Notes: a model not told the origin generated them from the sequence alone. DNA of 34,798 bases from Lysobacteraceae bacterium 2PB (GCA_005502915.1 SCMT01000040.1:1-34798), one strand, 5' to 3'. Positions 24,597 through 34,728 are shown, numbered from the stretch's first letter. A program made the numbers and translations.

Positions 24597-25445
24597 TCAG
24601 TCCGCAGGCTTGCGCGGTGCAGGCAGGCGACCATGGGCGATGTCCGCCATGCGCTGCGCATCGGCCAGCATCCCCCGCAACAGGCGGACTTCGCGCGCAT
24701 CCAGCCCGGCGCGCAGGAACAGGCGCCTGAACTTGCGGATCGCGGCAGCCGGGGTCCGGCCTTTGTGGAAATCGATAGCATCCAGGGTGTCCGCCAGTTG
24801 CGAGAAGAAGCCCTCAAGTTCGCCGTGCGTGGCCGGAGGCTCGCTGCGGACCTCCGGTCGCTCGTCGCGTGGCCGCACCGCGATGGACGCATCCACGGGG
24901 TCCGGCGACGCCTGAAGCGAACCGATTCGCAATTCGTATGCCAAGACCTGGACGGCCGCCGCCAGGTTGAGCGAACTGTAGTCGGGATTGGCCGGGATGT
25001 GCACGGCGGCATGGCACAGCTGCAGCTCGTCGTTCTCAAGGCCGGTGCGCTCGCGACCGAAGACGACCGCCACGTCCGCGCCACCGTCGGCGGTGTCCAG
25101 CGCGCGCCCCGCGCCGACGCGCGGCGACAACTCCTCGAGGGCGATCCGCCGGCTGCGCGCTGTACAGCCCAGCACCAGGCGGCAGTCGGCGACGGCCTCG
25201 GCCAGGGTCTCGAAGCGGCGGGCGCTGTCCAGGAGGTCCGCCGCTCCGGCGGCCAGGGCCACCGCGTCCGGATGCGGGAAGCGCTCGGGCGCTACCAGGA
25301 CCAGCCGGGACAGGCCCATGGTCTTCATCGCACGGGCGGCGGAACCGATGTTCCCGGGGTGCTGGGTCCCCACCAGGACGATGCGGACCCGGTCGAGGGA
25401 GGACGGAAAGACGGAGGATTCGGGGGAAGTCGGGTCGGAAGTCAT
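24597..25445 (-). CDS. trmJ: tRNA (cytidine/uridine-2'-O-)-methyltransferase TrmJ (SPOUT)
   Basis: This 282-residue SPOUT methyltransferase 2'-O-methylates position 32 of the anticodon loop in certain tRNAs. The SPOUT core is clear: [26 protein letters not shown] (about 22-47), [15 protein letters not shown] (about 125-139) and [23 protein letters not shown] (about 148-170), the trefoil-knot SAM-binding loops. A helical C-terminal dimerisation region follows (about 205-275, beginning [17 protein letters not shown]). The frame stays open far upstream to 26270, but the ATG at 25445 gives the normal size and avoids overlap with suhB. In many gammaproteobacteria trmJ lies beside suhB, and here the two are divergent across a 99-bp gap. 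Confidence 0.95.
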   Translation of the reverse strand: MTSDPTSPESSVFPSSLDRVRIVLVGTQHPGNIGSAARAMKTMGLSRLVLVAPERFPHPDAVALAAGAADLLDSARRFETLAEAVADCRLVLGCTARSRRIALEELSPRVGAGRALDTADGGADVAVVFGRERTGLENDELQLCHAAVHIPANPDYSSLNLAAAVQVLAYELRIGSLQASPDPVDASIAVRPRDERPEVRSEPPATHGELEGFFSQLADTLDAIDFHKGRTPAAAIRKFRRLFLRAGLDAREVRLLRGMLADAQRMADIAHGRLPAPRKPAD

Positions 25446-25544
25446 GGCGACAATGTTAAACTCCCGCGCCGGCCCCGAGCCGGACTGTTCTTTTCCCCTG
25501 CCCCTTTTCGCTTGCGCCCGTCCGGGCGCGTGGAGTCGTTCGCG

Positions 25545-26372
25545 ATGCATCAGCCCGCTGTCAATGTCATGGTCAAGGCGGCTCGCGCCGGCGGCAACAT
25601 CCTGCTGCGCCACATGGCCCGCCTCGATGCCATCGAAGTGACCGAAAAGGACCGCATGGACTACGCCAGCGAGATCGACGGCCTGGCCGAGGCCGAGATC
25701 ATCAAGGAGCTGCGCCGCGCCCAGCCCGACTACGCGATCCTCGGCGAGGAAGGCGGGCACCAGAAGGGCAACCGCGGCCCGAGCCGCTACACCTGGGTCA
25801 TCGACCCGCTCGACGGCACCAGCAACTATCTCCGCGGCTTCCCCCACTGGTGCGTGTCGATCGCCCTGTGCGAGGGCGCCGAACCGCTGCACGCGGTGAT
25901 CTTCGACCCGCTGCGCAACGAGCTGTTCACCGCCAGCCGCGGCGGCGGCGCCCAGCTCAACGGCAAGCGCCTGCGCGTGTCGGAACGCCGCGAACTGCCG
26001 GGCGCCCTGCTCGCCACCGGCTTTCCGCCGCGCGAGCGCAAGCGCACCGACGCCCAGCTCGACTGCATCAAGAGCCTGCTCGTCCATGCCGAGGACATCC
26101 GCCGCGCCGGCTCCGCCGCGCTGGACCTGGCCTATGTCGCCGCCGGTCGTTTCGACGGGTATTTCGAGGCCGGCATCATGGCCTGGGACATCGCCGCCGG
26201 CGTGCTGATGGTCCGCGAGGCCGGCGGCAGGGTCTGCGATTTCCGCGGCGCCGCGCTCAGCCCGATGCACATCGATACCGGCCCGCGCCAGATCGTCGCC
26301 GCCAACGTGCGCATCATCGAGCCGCTGCAGAAGACCATCGTCAACACCGGCTACGCCAAGGCGTTCGACTGA
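25545..26372 (+). CDS. suhB: Inositol-1-monophosphatase SuhB
   Basis: This Mg-dependent phosphatase (275 residues) hydrolyses inositol phosphates. In E. coli SuhB also takes part in rRNA antitermination complexes. The metal-site residues are visible: Glu68 in LGEEGG, Asp87 and Asp90 in [10 protein letters not shown], and Asp215 in [27 protein letters not shown] is the conserved segment before the last aspartate. The ATG at 25545 is chosen over the long upstream frame because it matches the family N-terminus ([16 protein letters not shown]). The gene is divergent from trmJ and is followed by a convergent REP pair at 26384-26440. Confidence 0.96.
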   Translation: MHQPAVNVMVKAARAGGNILLRHMARLDAIEVTEKDRMDYASEIDGLAEAEIIKELRRAQPDYAILGEEGGHQKGNRGPSRYTWVIDPLDGTSNYLRGFPHWCVSIALCEGAEPLHAVIFDPLRNELFTASRGGGAQLNGKRLRVSERRELPGALLATGFPPRERKRTDAQLDCIKSLLVHAEDIRRAGSAALDLAYVAAGRFDGYFEAGIMAWDIAAGVLMVREAGGRVCDFRGAALSPMHIDTGPRQIVAANVRIIEPLQKTIVNTGYAKAFD

Positions 26373-26383
26373 CCACCGATCTC

Positions 26384-26440
26384 GTGGAGCGGAGCTTGCT
26401 CCGCACTGCAGATCCCAGAGTGGAGCTTGCTCCGCTCTAG
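26384..26440. repeat. Pair of inverted REP elements between suhB and the small membrane-protein gene
   Basis: The first REP (26384-26404) reads GTGGAGCGGAGCTTGCTCCG and forms an AGCGGAGC-type hairpin. The second (26418-26440) is its inverted counterpart, ending GCTCCGCTCTAG. On the minus strand it begins CTAGAGCGGAGC. The TAG in that head is the stop codon of the minus-strand gene ending at 26437. It belongs to the same family as the copies flanking the RAYT gene 2.4 kb away. Confidence 0.85.
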
Positions 26441-26709
26441 GGATCCTGCTGCCCGGAACCGCGACGCCGTGCGCGCATCCCCCGCACGATCCCGTACACG
26501 CTGATCGCGATCCACGTGCATTGCAGCAGGGCGACGGCGACGTTGAAGCCGCCGGCCAGCGAGACGAGGATGCAGCCGGAGCCGGCGATGTTGAGCCACT
26601 GGTAGGTCAGGCTGGTGCCCGGCAGCCGCCCGCTCTGCAGCATGAAATAGCTGCCCACGACGATCACCGTGCCGAGCAGGCCGACGAGGTCGTACCAGTG
26701 CAGGTTCAT
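26437..26709 (-). CDS. Small CBU_0592-type membrane protein
   Basis: The 90-residue protein has three hydrophobic helices (about 7-25, 37-55 and 57-78). The pattern YDLVGLLGTVIVVGSYFMLQSGRLPGTSLTYQWLN followed by GSGCILVSL and a third helix ending YGIVRG matches small uncharacterised membrane proteins annotated as the CBU_0592 family. It starts 16 bases after rlmB on the same strand, so the two are probably co-transcribed. The C-terminal tail is basic (RGMRARRRGSGQQDP). The stop codon lies within the head of a REP element, so the last few residues may have been changed by REP insertion. Confidence 0.82.
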   Translation of the reverse strand: MNLHWYDLVGLLGTVIVVGSYFMLQSGRLPGTSLTYQWLNIAGSGCILVSLAGGFNVAVALLQCTWIAISVYGIVRGMRARRRGSGQQDP

Positions 26710-26725
26710 GCCGCCAACGCTCCGG

Positions 26726-27484
26726 TCACTGCCGCTGGCGCACCGCCTCGAACAGCGCCACGCCGCTGGCGACGGAGACGTTGAGGCTCTCGACGCCCGG
26801 GGAATGCGCGAGGCCCGGCATCGGAATGGTGACGAGCTGGTCGCAGTGCTCGCGGGTCAGGCGACGCAGGCCGTCCGCCTCGCCACCCAGGGCCAGCGCG
26901 ACGTTGCCGCGCAGATCGATCGAATACAGCGAGGCGGTGGCTTCGCCGGCGAGGCCGTAGATCCACACACCCATCTGCTGCAGGTCGCGCATCGCCCGTG
27001 CGAGGTTGGTCACGCGCACCACCGGGATGCTGTCGGCGGCGCCGGCCGAAGTCTTGCGCACGGTCGCGTTGACCTGCACGGCCTTGTCCTTGGGGATGAC
27101 CACGGCGGTGACGCCCGCCGCGGCCGCGCTGCGCAGGCAGGCGCCGAGGTTGTGCGGGTCCTGCACGCCGTCCAGCACCAGCAGCAGGGCCTTGCCGGCG
27201 GCGGCCTCGACCAGCTCGGCCAGGTCGTCTTCGTTGTAGGTCTTCGAGGCCGCGTAACGCGCGACCACGCCCTGGTGGCGCAGGCCGCCGGCGACGCCGT
27301 CGAGGGCATTGGTCGCGACCCGGCGCACGTCGATGTCCTTGCGGCGGGCATTCTCTTCGATCTCGGTCAGGCGCGGGTTCTTGGCGCCGGCTTCGATCAG
27401 GACCTCGCGGACGTGGTCCGCATCGTGTTCGACCGCCGCGGCAACCGCATTGATGCCGGCGATCCATTGGGATGATTTGCTCAT
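26726..27484 (-). CDS. rlmB: 23S rRNA (guanosine-2251-2'-O)-methyltransferase RlmB
   Basis: This 252-residue SPOUT methyltransferase modifies G2251 in the P loop of 23S rRNA. It has an N-terminal L30e-like RNA-binding domain (about 5-80, beginning WIAGINAVAAAVEHD). The knot domain shows LVLDGVQDPHNLGACLRSAAAAG, LALGGEADGLRRL (about 197-209) and SLNVSVASGVALFEAVR. Between IPM (220-222) and SLNVS (233-237) there are ten residues (PGLAHSPGVE), compared with about five in E. coli RlmB as I recall it, so this active-site loop is longer. The gene is divergent from the flavoprotein at 27556 with a 71-bp gap and leads the small membrane-protein gene. Confidence 0.94.
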   Translation of the reverse strand: MSKSSQWIAGINAVAAAVEHDADHVREVLIEAGAKNPRLTEIEENARRKDIDVRRVATNALDGVAGGLRHQGVVARYAASKTYNEDDLAELVEAAAGKALLLVLDGVQDPHNLGACLRSAAAAGVTAVVIPKDKAVQVNATVRKTSAGAADSIPVVRVTNLARAMRDLQQMGVWIYGLAGEATASLYSIDLRGNVALALGGEADGLRRLTREHCDQLVTIPMPGLAHSPGVESLNVSVASGVALFEAVRQRQ

Positions 27485-27555
27485 GGCGCTATTGTGCCCG
27501 GACCACCGGGGATTTGCCCTATGATCCGCGCCCGCGCCGCCCTCCCGACCCGCCG

Positions 27556-28803
27556 ATGACCGCCACCGCTCCCGAGACCACCCGCGTCGCCATCGTCGGC
27601 GGCGGCCCCGCCGGGCTGATGGCGGCCGAGGTGGCGAACGCGGCCGGGCTGCAGGTCGACCTGTTCGAGGCCAAGGGCTCGGTCGGGCGCAAGTTCCTGA
27701 TCGCCGGCAAGGGCGGGCTCAACCTGACCCACGGCGAACCACGGCCGAGCTTCGACGCCCGCTACGGCGAACGTGCCGCCGAGCTCGCGCGCTGGCTCGA
27801 CGCCTTCGACGGCGAGGCGCTGCGCGACTGGGCGCGCGGTCTGGGCGTCGAGACCTACGTCGGCAGCTCCGGCCGCGTCTTTCCGAACGACCGCAAGGCC
27901 GCACCACTGCTGCGCGGCTGGGTCCGGCGCCTGCGCGAGGCCGGCGTGCGCTTCCATGTCCAGCACCGCTGGCAGGGCTGGACCGACGACGGCGCGCTGC
28001 GCTTCGCCACGCCCGATGGCGAGCGGACCGTGCGCGCGGATGCGACCGTGCTCGCCCTCGGCGGCGCGAGCTGGCCGGAGCTGGGGTCCGACGGCGCCTG
28101 GGTCGACCTGCTGGCCGCGCGCGGCATCGACATCGCGCCGCTGCGCGCATCCAACTGCGGCTTCGACATCGGCTGGAGCGCGGTACTCGCGGAGAAGCAC
28201 GCCGGCGCGCCGCTGAAACCGGTCGTCGCGCACTGGGTCGACGACGACGGCATACCGCTATCACTGCAGGGCGAATGCGTCCTCACCGCGACCGGCGTCG
28301 AAGGCAGCCTGATCTATGCGCTTTCGGCGATGCTGCGCGAACGCATCGCCCGCGACGGCGAGGCGACGCTGTGGCTGGATCTCGCGCCGGGTCGTTCGCT
28401 GGAACGCCTCGAAGCACTGCTTTCCGCGCCGCGCGGCAAGCGCAGCATCGGCGATCACCTCAAGCGTCAGACCGGACTGGACGCGGCAAAAGCTGCGCTG
28501 ATCTTCGAAACCCTGCCGCGCGAGGCGATGAACGATCCCGCGTGCGTCGCTGCAAGGGTCAAACGCCTGCCGCTGTCCCTGAAAAATCCACGCCCCGTTG
28601 CAGAAGCGATCAGCACGGCAGGCGGCGTGCGCCTGGAAGCACTGGACGACTCGCTGCAATTGAAGTCGATGCCCGGCGTGTTCTGCGCCGGGGAAATGCT
28701 CGACTGGGAAGCCCCCACCGGCGGCTACCTGCTCACCGCCTGCTTCGCCAGCGGGCTGATCGCGGGGCGCGGCGCGATCGAGCGGCTCACCACGCCCTTG
28801 TAG
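27556..28803 (+). CDS. HI0933-like NAD(P)/FAD-dependent oxidoreductase (TIGR03862-type flavoprotein)
   Basis: This 415-residue flavoprotein has a Rossmann FAD-binding start VAIVGGGPAGLMAAEVANAAG (about 10-30) with the acidic end FEA. GRKFLIAGKGGLNLTHGE (about 48-65) is the hallmark of the HI0933/YhiN group. LALGGASWPELGSDG and the C-terminal SMPGVFCAGEMLDWEAPTGGYLLTACFASGLIAGR complete the FAD site. Length and motifs fit the TIGR03862 subgroup; the substrate is unknown. The ATG at 27556 is used, as the earlier open frame would run into the rlmB promoter. The stop TAG (28801-28803) is part of the GTAG head of a REP palindrome. Confidence 0.92.
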   Translation: MTATAPETTRVAIVGGGPAGLMAAEVANAAGLQVDLFEAKGSVGRKFLIAGKGGLNLTHGEPRPSFDARYGERAAELARWLDAFDGEALRDWARGLGVETYVGSSGRVFPNDRKAAPLLRGWVRRLREAGVRFHVQHRWQGWTDDGALRFATPDGERTVRADATVLALGGASWPELGSDGAWVDLLAARGIDIAPLRASNCGFDIGWSAVLAEKHAGAPLKPVVAHWVDDDGIPLSLQGECVLTATGVEGSLIYALSAMLRERIARDGEATLWLDLAPGRSLERLEALLSAPRGKRSIGDHLKRQTGLDAAKAALIFETLPREAMNDPACVAARVKRLPLSLKNPRPVAEAISTAGGVRLEALDDSLQLKSMPGVFCAGEMLDWEAPTGGYLLTACFASGLIAGRGAIERLTTPL

Positions 28804-28822
28804 AGCGGAGCGAAGCTCCGCT
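28798..28822 (+). repeat. Left REP element of the RAYT unit (25 bp)
   Basis: TTGTAG (28798-28803) is followed by the hairpin AGCGGAGC-gaa-GCTCCGCT (28804-28822). The GTAG tetranucleotide is the conserved 5' head of REP sequences recognised by RAYT proteins. The element is an exact reverse complement of 29418-29442. Its TAG ends the flavoprotein gene. Confidence 0.95.
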
Positions 28823-28843
28823 GCACCCTTTCAGGCGCGAGGA

Positions 28844-28910
28844 TGTCGGGTTTTCCCGACACGAAACGCATCGATCCCCTGATCGAATGCCGCAGGGCCT
28901 GTCCGCAGGC
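28844..28910 (+). promoter_or_regulatory. Three consecutive short hairpins in the RAYT leader
   Basis: Perfect stems occur at 28844-28861 (TGTCGGG-tttt-CCCGACA), 28871-28886 (TCGATC-ccct-GATCGA) and 28897-28910 (GCCTG-tccg-CAGGC). The last ends 8 bases before the ATG, and no Shine-Dalgarno is visible. The leader may restrain translation of the transposase. The function is inferred. Confidence 0.5.
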
Positions 28911-28918
28911 TATCCGGT

Positions 28919-29419
28919 ATGGCCAGCCCACGTCTCAACAAAGGCCGACATTCCCGGGTCGGTCATGTCTACTCGATCACCACCGTCGCCTGCGGTCGAC
29001 GTCGACTGTTCGCGGACCACGAAGCGGCACGGATCATCCTGTCGGAGATCGAAGCGACTGACAGGCTAGGCCTATCAGCCTCGTTGGCATGGGTATTGAT
29101 GCCCGATCACCTGCATTGGCTGTTCCAGCTCGAATCCGGTTCCCTGAGCGCGGTGATGCGGCAGTTCAAGGCACGCACGGCGCAATCGATCAACCAGGCA
29201 CGGCAAAGGCGCGGAAGCGTCTGGCAGGCGGGGTTCCACGACCGTTGCGTGCGCGACGAGCGATCACTGGGAAAGATCGCTCGGTACCTCTTGGAGAATC
29301 CGATCCGCACGGGACTCGTGTCGGATCTCGCGGACTACCCGTACTGGTGGTGCGCTTGGCAGGTCGAAGGCGACCTGCAAGCGGCCGTGGACGCGGAACG
29401 GGCTCCAGAGAGGGGGTAG
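28919..29419 (+). CDS. rayT: REP-associated tyrosine transposase (RAYT, TnpA_REP, Y1 HUH family)
   Basis: The 166-residue protein belongs to the Y1 (IS200/IS605-like) HUH nuclease superfamily. WVLMPDHLHWLFQLE carries the metal-binding histidines His64 and His66. Tyr123 in RYLLENPIRTGLV is the likely nucleophile, in the Y-x-x-x-N-P-x-x-x-x-L-V pattern specific to RAYTs. The segment SINQARQRRGSVWQAGFHDRCVRDERSL is also typical of RAYTs. Such proteins nick and rejoin REP sequences as single-stranded DNA. REP palindromes lie directly on both sides, and further copies lie near 26400, so it is probably the enzyme for this REP family. All key residues are present. The TAG stop (29417-29419) runs into the right REP stem. 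Confidence 0.93.
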   Translation: MASPRLNKGRHSRVGHVYSITTVACGRRRLFADHEAARIILSEIEATDRLGLSASLAWVLMPDHLHWLFQLESGSLSAVMRQFKARTAQSINQARQRRGSVWQAGFHDRCVRDERSLGKIARYLLENPIRTGLVSDLADYPYWWCAWQVEGDLQAAVDAERAPERG

Positions 29420-29442
29420 CGGAGCTTCGCTCCGCTCTACAA
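29418..29442 (-). repeat. Right REP element of the RAYT unit (25 bp, inverted)
   Basis: AGCGGAGC (29418-29425), ttc, GCTCCGCT (29429-29436) and CTACAA (29437-29442) form the exact reverse complement of the left element at 28798-28822. Read on the minus strand it begins TTGTAG. Its first bases overlap the RAYT stop codon. It ends 29 bases before the convergent rnr gene and could help terminate transcription. Confidence 0.95.
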
Positions 29443-29471
29443 AGAGCGATCCGGGCACAGCGTGACGCCCC

Positions 29472-31982
29472 TCAATACTTCTGCTTCTGCCGCTTCGCCG
29501 GCTGCCCGCGCGGGGGCGGCGGCTTGATGCCGCGTTCCTCGGCGAGGCGGAAGTCGATCTTGCGCTCTTCCAGGCTGGCCTTGAGCACGACGATGCGGAC
29601 GCGGTCGCCGAGGCGGAACACGCGGCCGACGCGCTCGCCGCTGAGGGTCTTGCGGATCGGGTCGAAGTGGTAGAAGTCGTGCGGCAATTGGGTCACGTGG
29701 ACCAGGCCATTGACCTTCGAGGCGTCCAGCTCGACGAACAGGCCGAAGCTGGTCACGCCACTGATGACGCCGTCGAACTCGCCGCCGATGTGCTTTTCCA
29801 TCCATGCGGCGCGATAGCGCTCGTCGACCTCGCGCTCGGCCTCGTCGGCACGGCGCTCGCGCTCGGAGCACTGCAGCGTCAGCGCGCCCATCGCGGACTG
29901 CGAATACGCGAAATCCGCGGCTTTTCCGCCGCGCAGCGCATGCTTGATCGCGCGATGCAGCAAGAGGTCGGGATAACGGCGGATCGGCGAGGTGAAGTGC
30001 CCGTACGCCTCCAGCGCGAGGCCGAAGTGGCCGACATTGTCCGGCGAATACACCGCCAGCGACTGCGTGCGCAACAGCACCGACTCCAGCAGCGTGGCGT
30101 CGGCGCGGTCGCGGATCTTGGCCAGCAGCGCGGTGAAGTCGCGCGGCTCGACTTTCGCCCACGCCGGCATGCGCAGCTTGAATTCCTTGAGGAACTCCAG
30201 CAGGTCGGCGTACTTGCTCTCCGGCGGCTTCTCGTGGATGCGGTATGGCGCCGGGATCTTCTTCTTCAGCAGGTAGCGTGCGGCTTCCACATTGGCCGCG
30301 ATCATGCACTCCTCGATCAGCTTGTGCGCGTCGTTGCGCTGGAGCATGCCCGCCTGTACGACCTCGCCCTGCGGGCCGAGCACGAAACGCACTTCGCCCG
30401 ATTCGAATTCGATGGCGCCGCGCGCCTTGCGCGCCTTCGCGAGCACCTGGTAGAGCTGGTGCAGGCGCTCGACCTGCGGCATCAGCGAGCCGATCTTCGC
30501 GATCGCCTCTTCGTCGCCCTCGCCCACCGCGTTCCAGACCTGGGTGTAGGTCAGGCGCGCGTGCGAGTGCATCACCGCTTCGTAGAACTTCGACTTCGTG
30601 ACCTCGCCGTCGAAGTCCACCTGCATGTCGCAGACGAAGCACAGGCGGTCGACCTTCGGGTTCAGCGAGCAGATGCCGTTCGACAGCGTCTCCGGCAGCA
30701 TCGGCACGACGAAGCCGGGGAAATACACCGAGGTCGCGCGCAGCTGCGCTTCGTCGTCGAGTGGCGCGCCGGGTCGGACGTAGTGCGACACGTCGGCGAT
30801 GGCGACGATCAGTCGGAAGCCGTTGCGGTTCGGCTCGCAGTACACCGCGTCGTCGAAGTCCTTGGCGTCCTCGCCGTCGATGGTGACCAGCGGCAGCTTG
30901 CGCAGGTCGACGCGGCCTTCGATGTCGGCGGCGGTCACGTCCAGCGGCACCGCCATGGCCTCGGCGATCACCTGCGGCGGGAATTCGTGCGGCAGGTCGT
31001 GGCCGTGGATCGCGGCCTCGACCACCAGCGAAGGCGTGAGTTTGTCGCCGAGCACGGTCAGCACGCGACCGATCGGCGGGCGGTAGGCGTCGGGCGCGTG
31101 GACGATCTCGCAGACGACCAGCTGGCCGTTGCGCGCGTCCATCCGCTCATCTGCGGGAATCTGCACGTTGCGGTGGATGCGCGCGTCGTCCGGGATGACG
31201 TAGCTGATGCCGGCTTCGAGCGTGAAGCGGCCGATCAGGCGGGTCAGCCGGCGCTCCAGCACTTCGACGATGGCGGCTTCGCGGCGGCCGCGCCGGTCCA
31301 TGCCGGTGACGCTGACCATCACGCGATCGCCGTGCATGACCTTGCGCATCTCCATCGGCGGCAGGAACAGGTCGTCGCCGCTGGTGCCCTCGGGGCGCAG
31401 GAAACCGAAGCCGTCGCGATTGGCGATCACCGTGCCGGGGATCAGGTCCAGGCGCTCGGCCGGAGCGTAGCCGCCACGGCGGTTCTGCAACAGCTGGCCG
31501 TCGCGGACCATGGCGCCGAGGCGCTTGCCGAGGGCCTCGCGGCGTTCGAAGGTGTCGAGGCCGAGGGTGTCGGCGATGGTCTCGGCGAGCATCGGGCCAT
31601 CGGCCTCGGCCAGCAGCTTGAGGATGGCCTCGCGGCTGGGGATCGGATCGGCGTAGCGCTGGGCCTCGCGGGCGGCGTGCGGATCCTGGAAGCGGACCGG
31701 TGGGGCGTCGGACGCGCGCTGCGGGCGGGACGGCGGCGGGGCCGGTCGGGAGGCGCCGCGACCGCTCGGTCTGGCCGGCGGCAGGTCGGGCATCCAGGGC
31801 GCGGCCTTCTTCGGCTCGCCGCGCGTCGCGGGCTTGGCCGGTTCGGCTGCGGCGCGTGCGGGTTTGGCCGACTTGGCCTTCGCTCCGGGGCGCGCGGGTG
31901 CCGCTGCCTGGGGTTTGGAAGATGCGCCGCGAGCGGCGCGCGTGGCGCGAGGGCCGGTGTTCTTATTGGTTTTCTTGGACAT
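29472..31982 (-). CDS. rnr: Ribonuclease R
   Basis: This processive 3'-to-5' exoribonuclease (836 residues) degrades structured RNA, mRNA fragments and defective rRNA. After a basic, low-complexity Lys/Ala/Pro/Arg N-terminal tail of about 95-115 residues come a winged-helix domain (REAILKLLAEADGPMLAETIADTLGL), cold-shock OB domains and the RNB catalytic domain. The metal-binding aspartates are in IDGEDAKDFDDAVY (Asp369, Asp375, Asp377, Asp378; equivalent to E. coli 272, 278, 280, 281). The S1 domain (GVISGVTSFGLFVELDASKVNGLVHVTQL) is near the end. E. coli RNase R instead has its lysine-rich tail at the C-terminus. The ATG at 31982 begins MSKKTNKN; an upstream ATG at 32027 is unlikely. Confidence 0.96.
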   Translation of the reverse strand: MSKKTNKNTGPRATRAARGASSKPQAAAPARPGAKAKSAKPARAAAEPAKPATRGEPKKAAPWMPDLPPARPSGRGASRPAPPPSRPQRASDAPPVRFQDPHAAREAQRYADPIPSREAILKLLAEADGPMLAETIADTLGLDTFERREALGKRLGAMVRDGQLLQNRRGGYAPAERLDLIPGTVIANRDGFGFLRPEGTSGDDLFLPPMEMRKVMHGDRVMVSVTGMDRRGRREAAIVEVLERRLTRLIGRFTLEAGISYVIPDDARIHRNVQIPADERMDARNGQLVVCEIVHAPDAYRPPIGRVLTVLGDKLTPSLVVEAAIHGHDLPHEFPPQVIAEAMAVPLDVTAADIEGRVDLRKLPLVTIDGEDAKDFDDAVYCEPNRNGFRLIVAIADVSHYVRPGAPLDDEAQLRATSVYFPGFVVPMLPETLSNGICSLNPKVDRLCFVCDMQVDFDGEVTKSKFYEAVMHSHARLTYTQVWNAVGEGDEEAIAKIGSLMPQVERLHQLYQVLAKARKARGAIEFESGEVRFVLGPQGEVVQAGMLQRNDAHKLIEECMIAANVEAARYLLKKKIPAPYRIHEKPPESKYADLLEFLKEFKLRMPAWAKVEPRDFTALLAKIRDRADATLLESVLLRTQSLAVYSPDNVGHFGLALEAYGHFTSPIRRYPDLLLHRAIKHALRGGKAADFAYSQSAMGALTLQCSERERRADEAEREVDERYRAAWMEKHIGGEFDGVISGVTSFGLFVELDASKVNGLVHVTQLPHDFYHFDPIRKTLSGERVGRVFRLGDRVRIVVLKASLEERKIDFRLAEERGIKPPPPRGQPAKRQKQKY

Positions 31983-32085
31983 TGGCGCCGAGTATACGTG
32001 TCCGGACCGGGATCGGAACCGATGCACCCGACCATCCGGCGGAAGACCGCGATCGGCGGGTGTGAAATTTTTTCGAAATCAACCG

Positions 32086-32114
32086 TTGACATCAGGTGCG
32101 CCGCGACGCAACAT
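32086..32114 (+). promoter_or_regulatory. Candidate sigma70 promoter for tRNA-Leu
   Basis: A perfect -35 TTGACA at 32086-32091 is followed after 17 bases by CAACAT (32109-32114), a weak -10. It is preceded by an A/T-rich stretch (32062-32081) that could be an UP element. The -10 ends 12 bases before the tRNA 5' end, a typical distance for tRNA promoters. Confidence 0.6.
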
Positions 32115-32126
32115 ACGCGCCCCGAT

Positions 32127-32211
<85 letters not shown>

Positions 32212-32222
32212 AGATCGGAAAG

Positions 32223-32248
32223 AAAACCCCGCGAAAGCGGGGTTTTTT
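32223..32248 (+). terminator. Rho-independent terminator of tRNA-Leu
   Basis: AAAACCCCGC (32223-32232) and GCGGGGTTTT (32237-32246) form a perfect stem with a GAAA loop, followed by more T residues. It lies 11 bases after the tRNA CCA end. Confidence 0.95.
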
Positions 32249-32442
32249 GTTTGTGCTCGCCGCGCCGCCGCCCGCGCCTCCGCGGGATCCGGGCCGCCTC
32301 CTTCCAGCACTTTCCGCGCCGTGACGGGCCGCTTCGGACGCAGCGCCGGATCGGCCGCCCAAGGCACCCTCGCCACCGGCGGCCGGACGCGTGCTCCGGG
32401 TAGAATCGGGCTCCACGCTTCCCCGGATCGAAGTAAGCCACG

Positions 32443-34686
<2,244 letters not shown>

Positions 34687-34728
34687 TGCGAACTCCACAC
34701 GACGCGATGAAACCCATCCCCACCCCGG

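Larger units (their letters stand above)
28798..29442 (+). mobile_element. RAYT/REP unit bounded by a perfect 25-bp inverted repeat
   Basis: The 645-bp unit consists of a left REP, a leader with three small hairpins, the RAYT gene and an inverted right REP. This is the textbook arrangement of a REP-associated tyrosine transposase. Such units are usually single-copy, domesticated relatives of IS200/IS605 elements that mobilise REPs rather than themselves. No target-site duplication is evident, as expected for this chemistry. Confidence 0.85.

Noticed and set aside
24597-26270. A longer TrmJ beginning at 26270 with 275 extra residues
   Set aside because: The extra part is antisense to suhB and has no family likeness; the ATG at 25445 gives normal TrmJ length.
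21402-26372. A 1656-codon plus-strand open frame
   Set aside because: It runs antisense to the GGDEF-EAL, PhnD-like and trmJ genes, all of which have clear family motifs, and only its last 275 codons are a real gene (suhB). Long antisense frames are expected in DNA this GC-rich.
28798-29442. An ordinary IS200/IS605 insertion sequence
   Set aside because: The ends are GTAG-headed REP palindromes in inverted orientation and the protein has RAYT-specific motifs; there is no TnpB.
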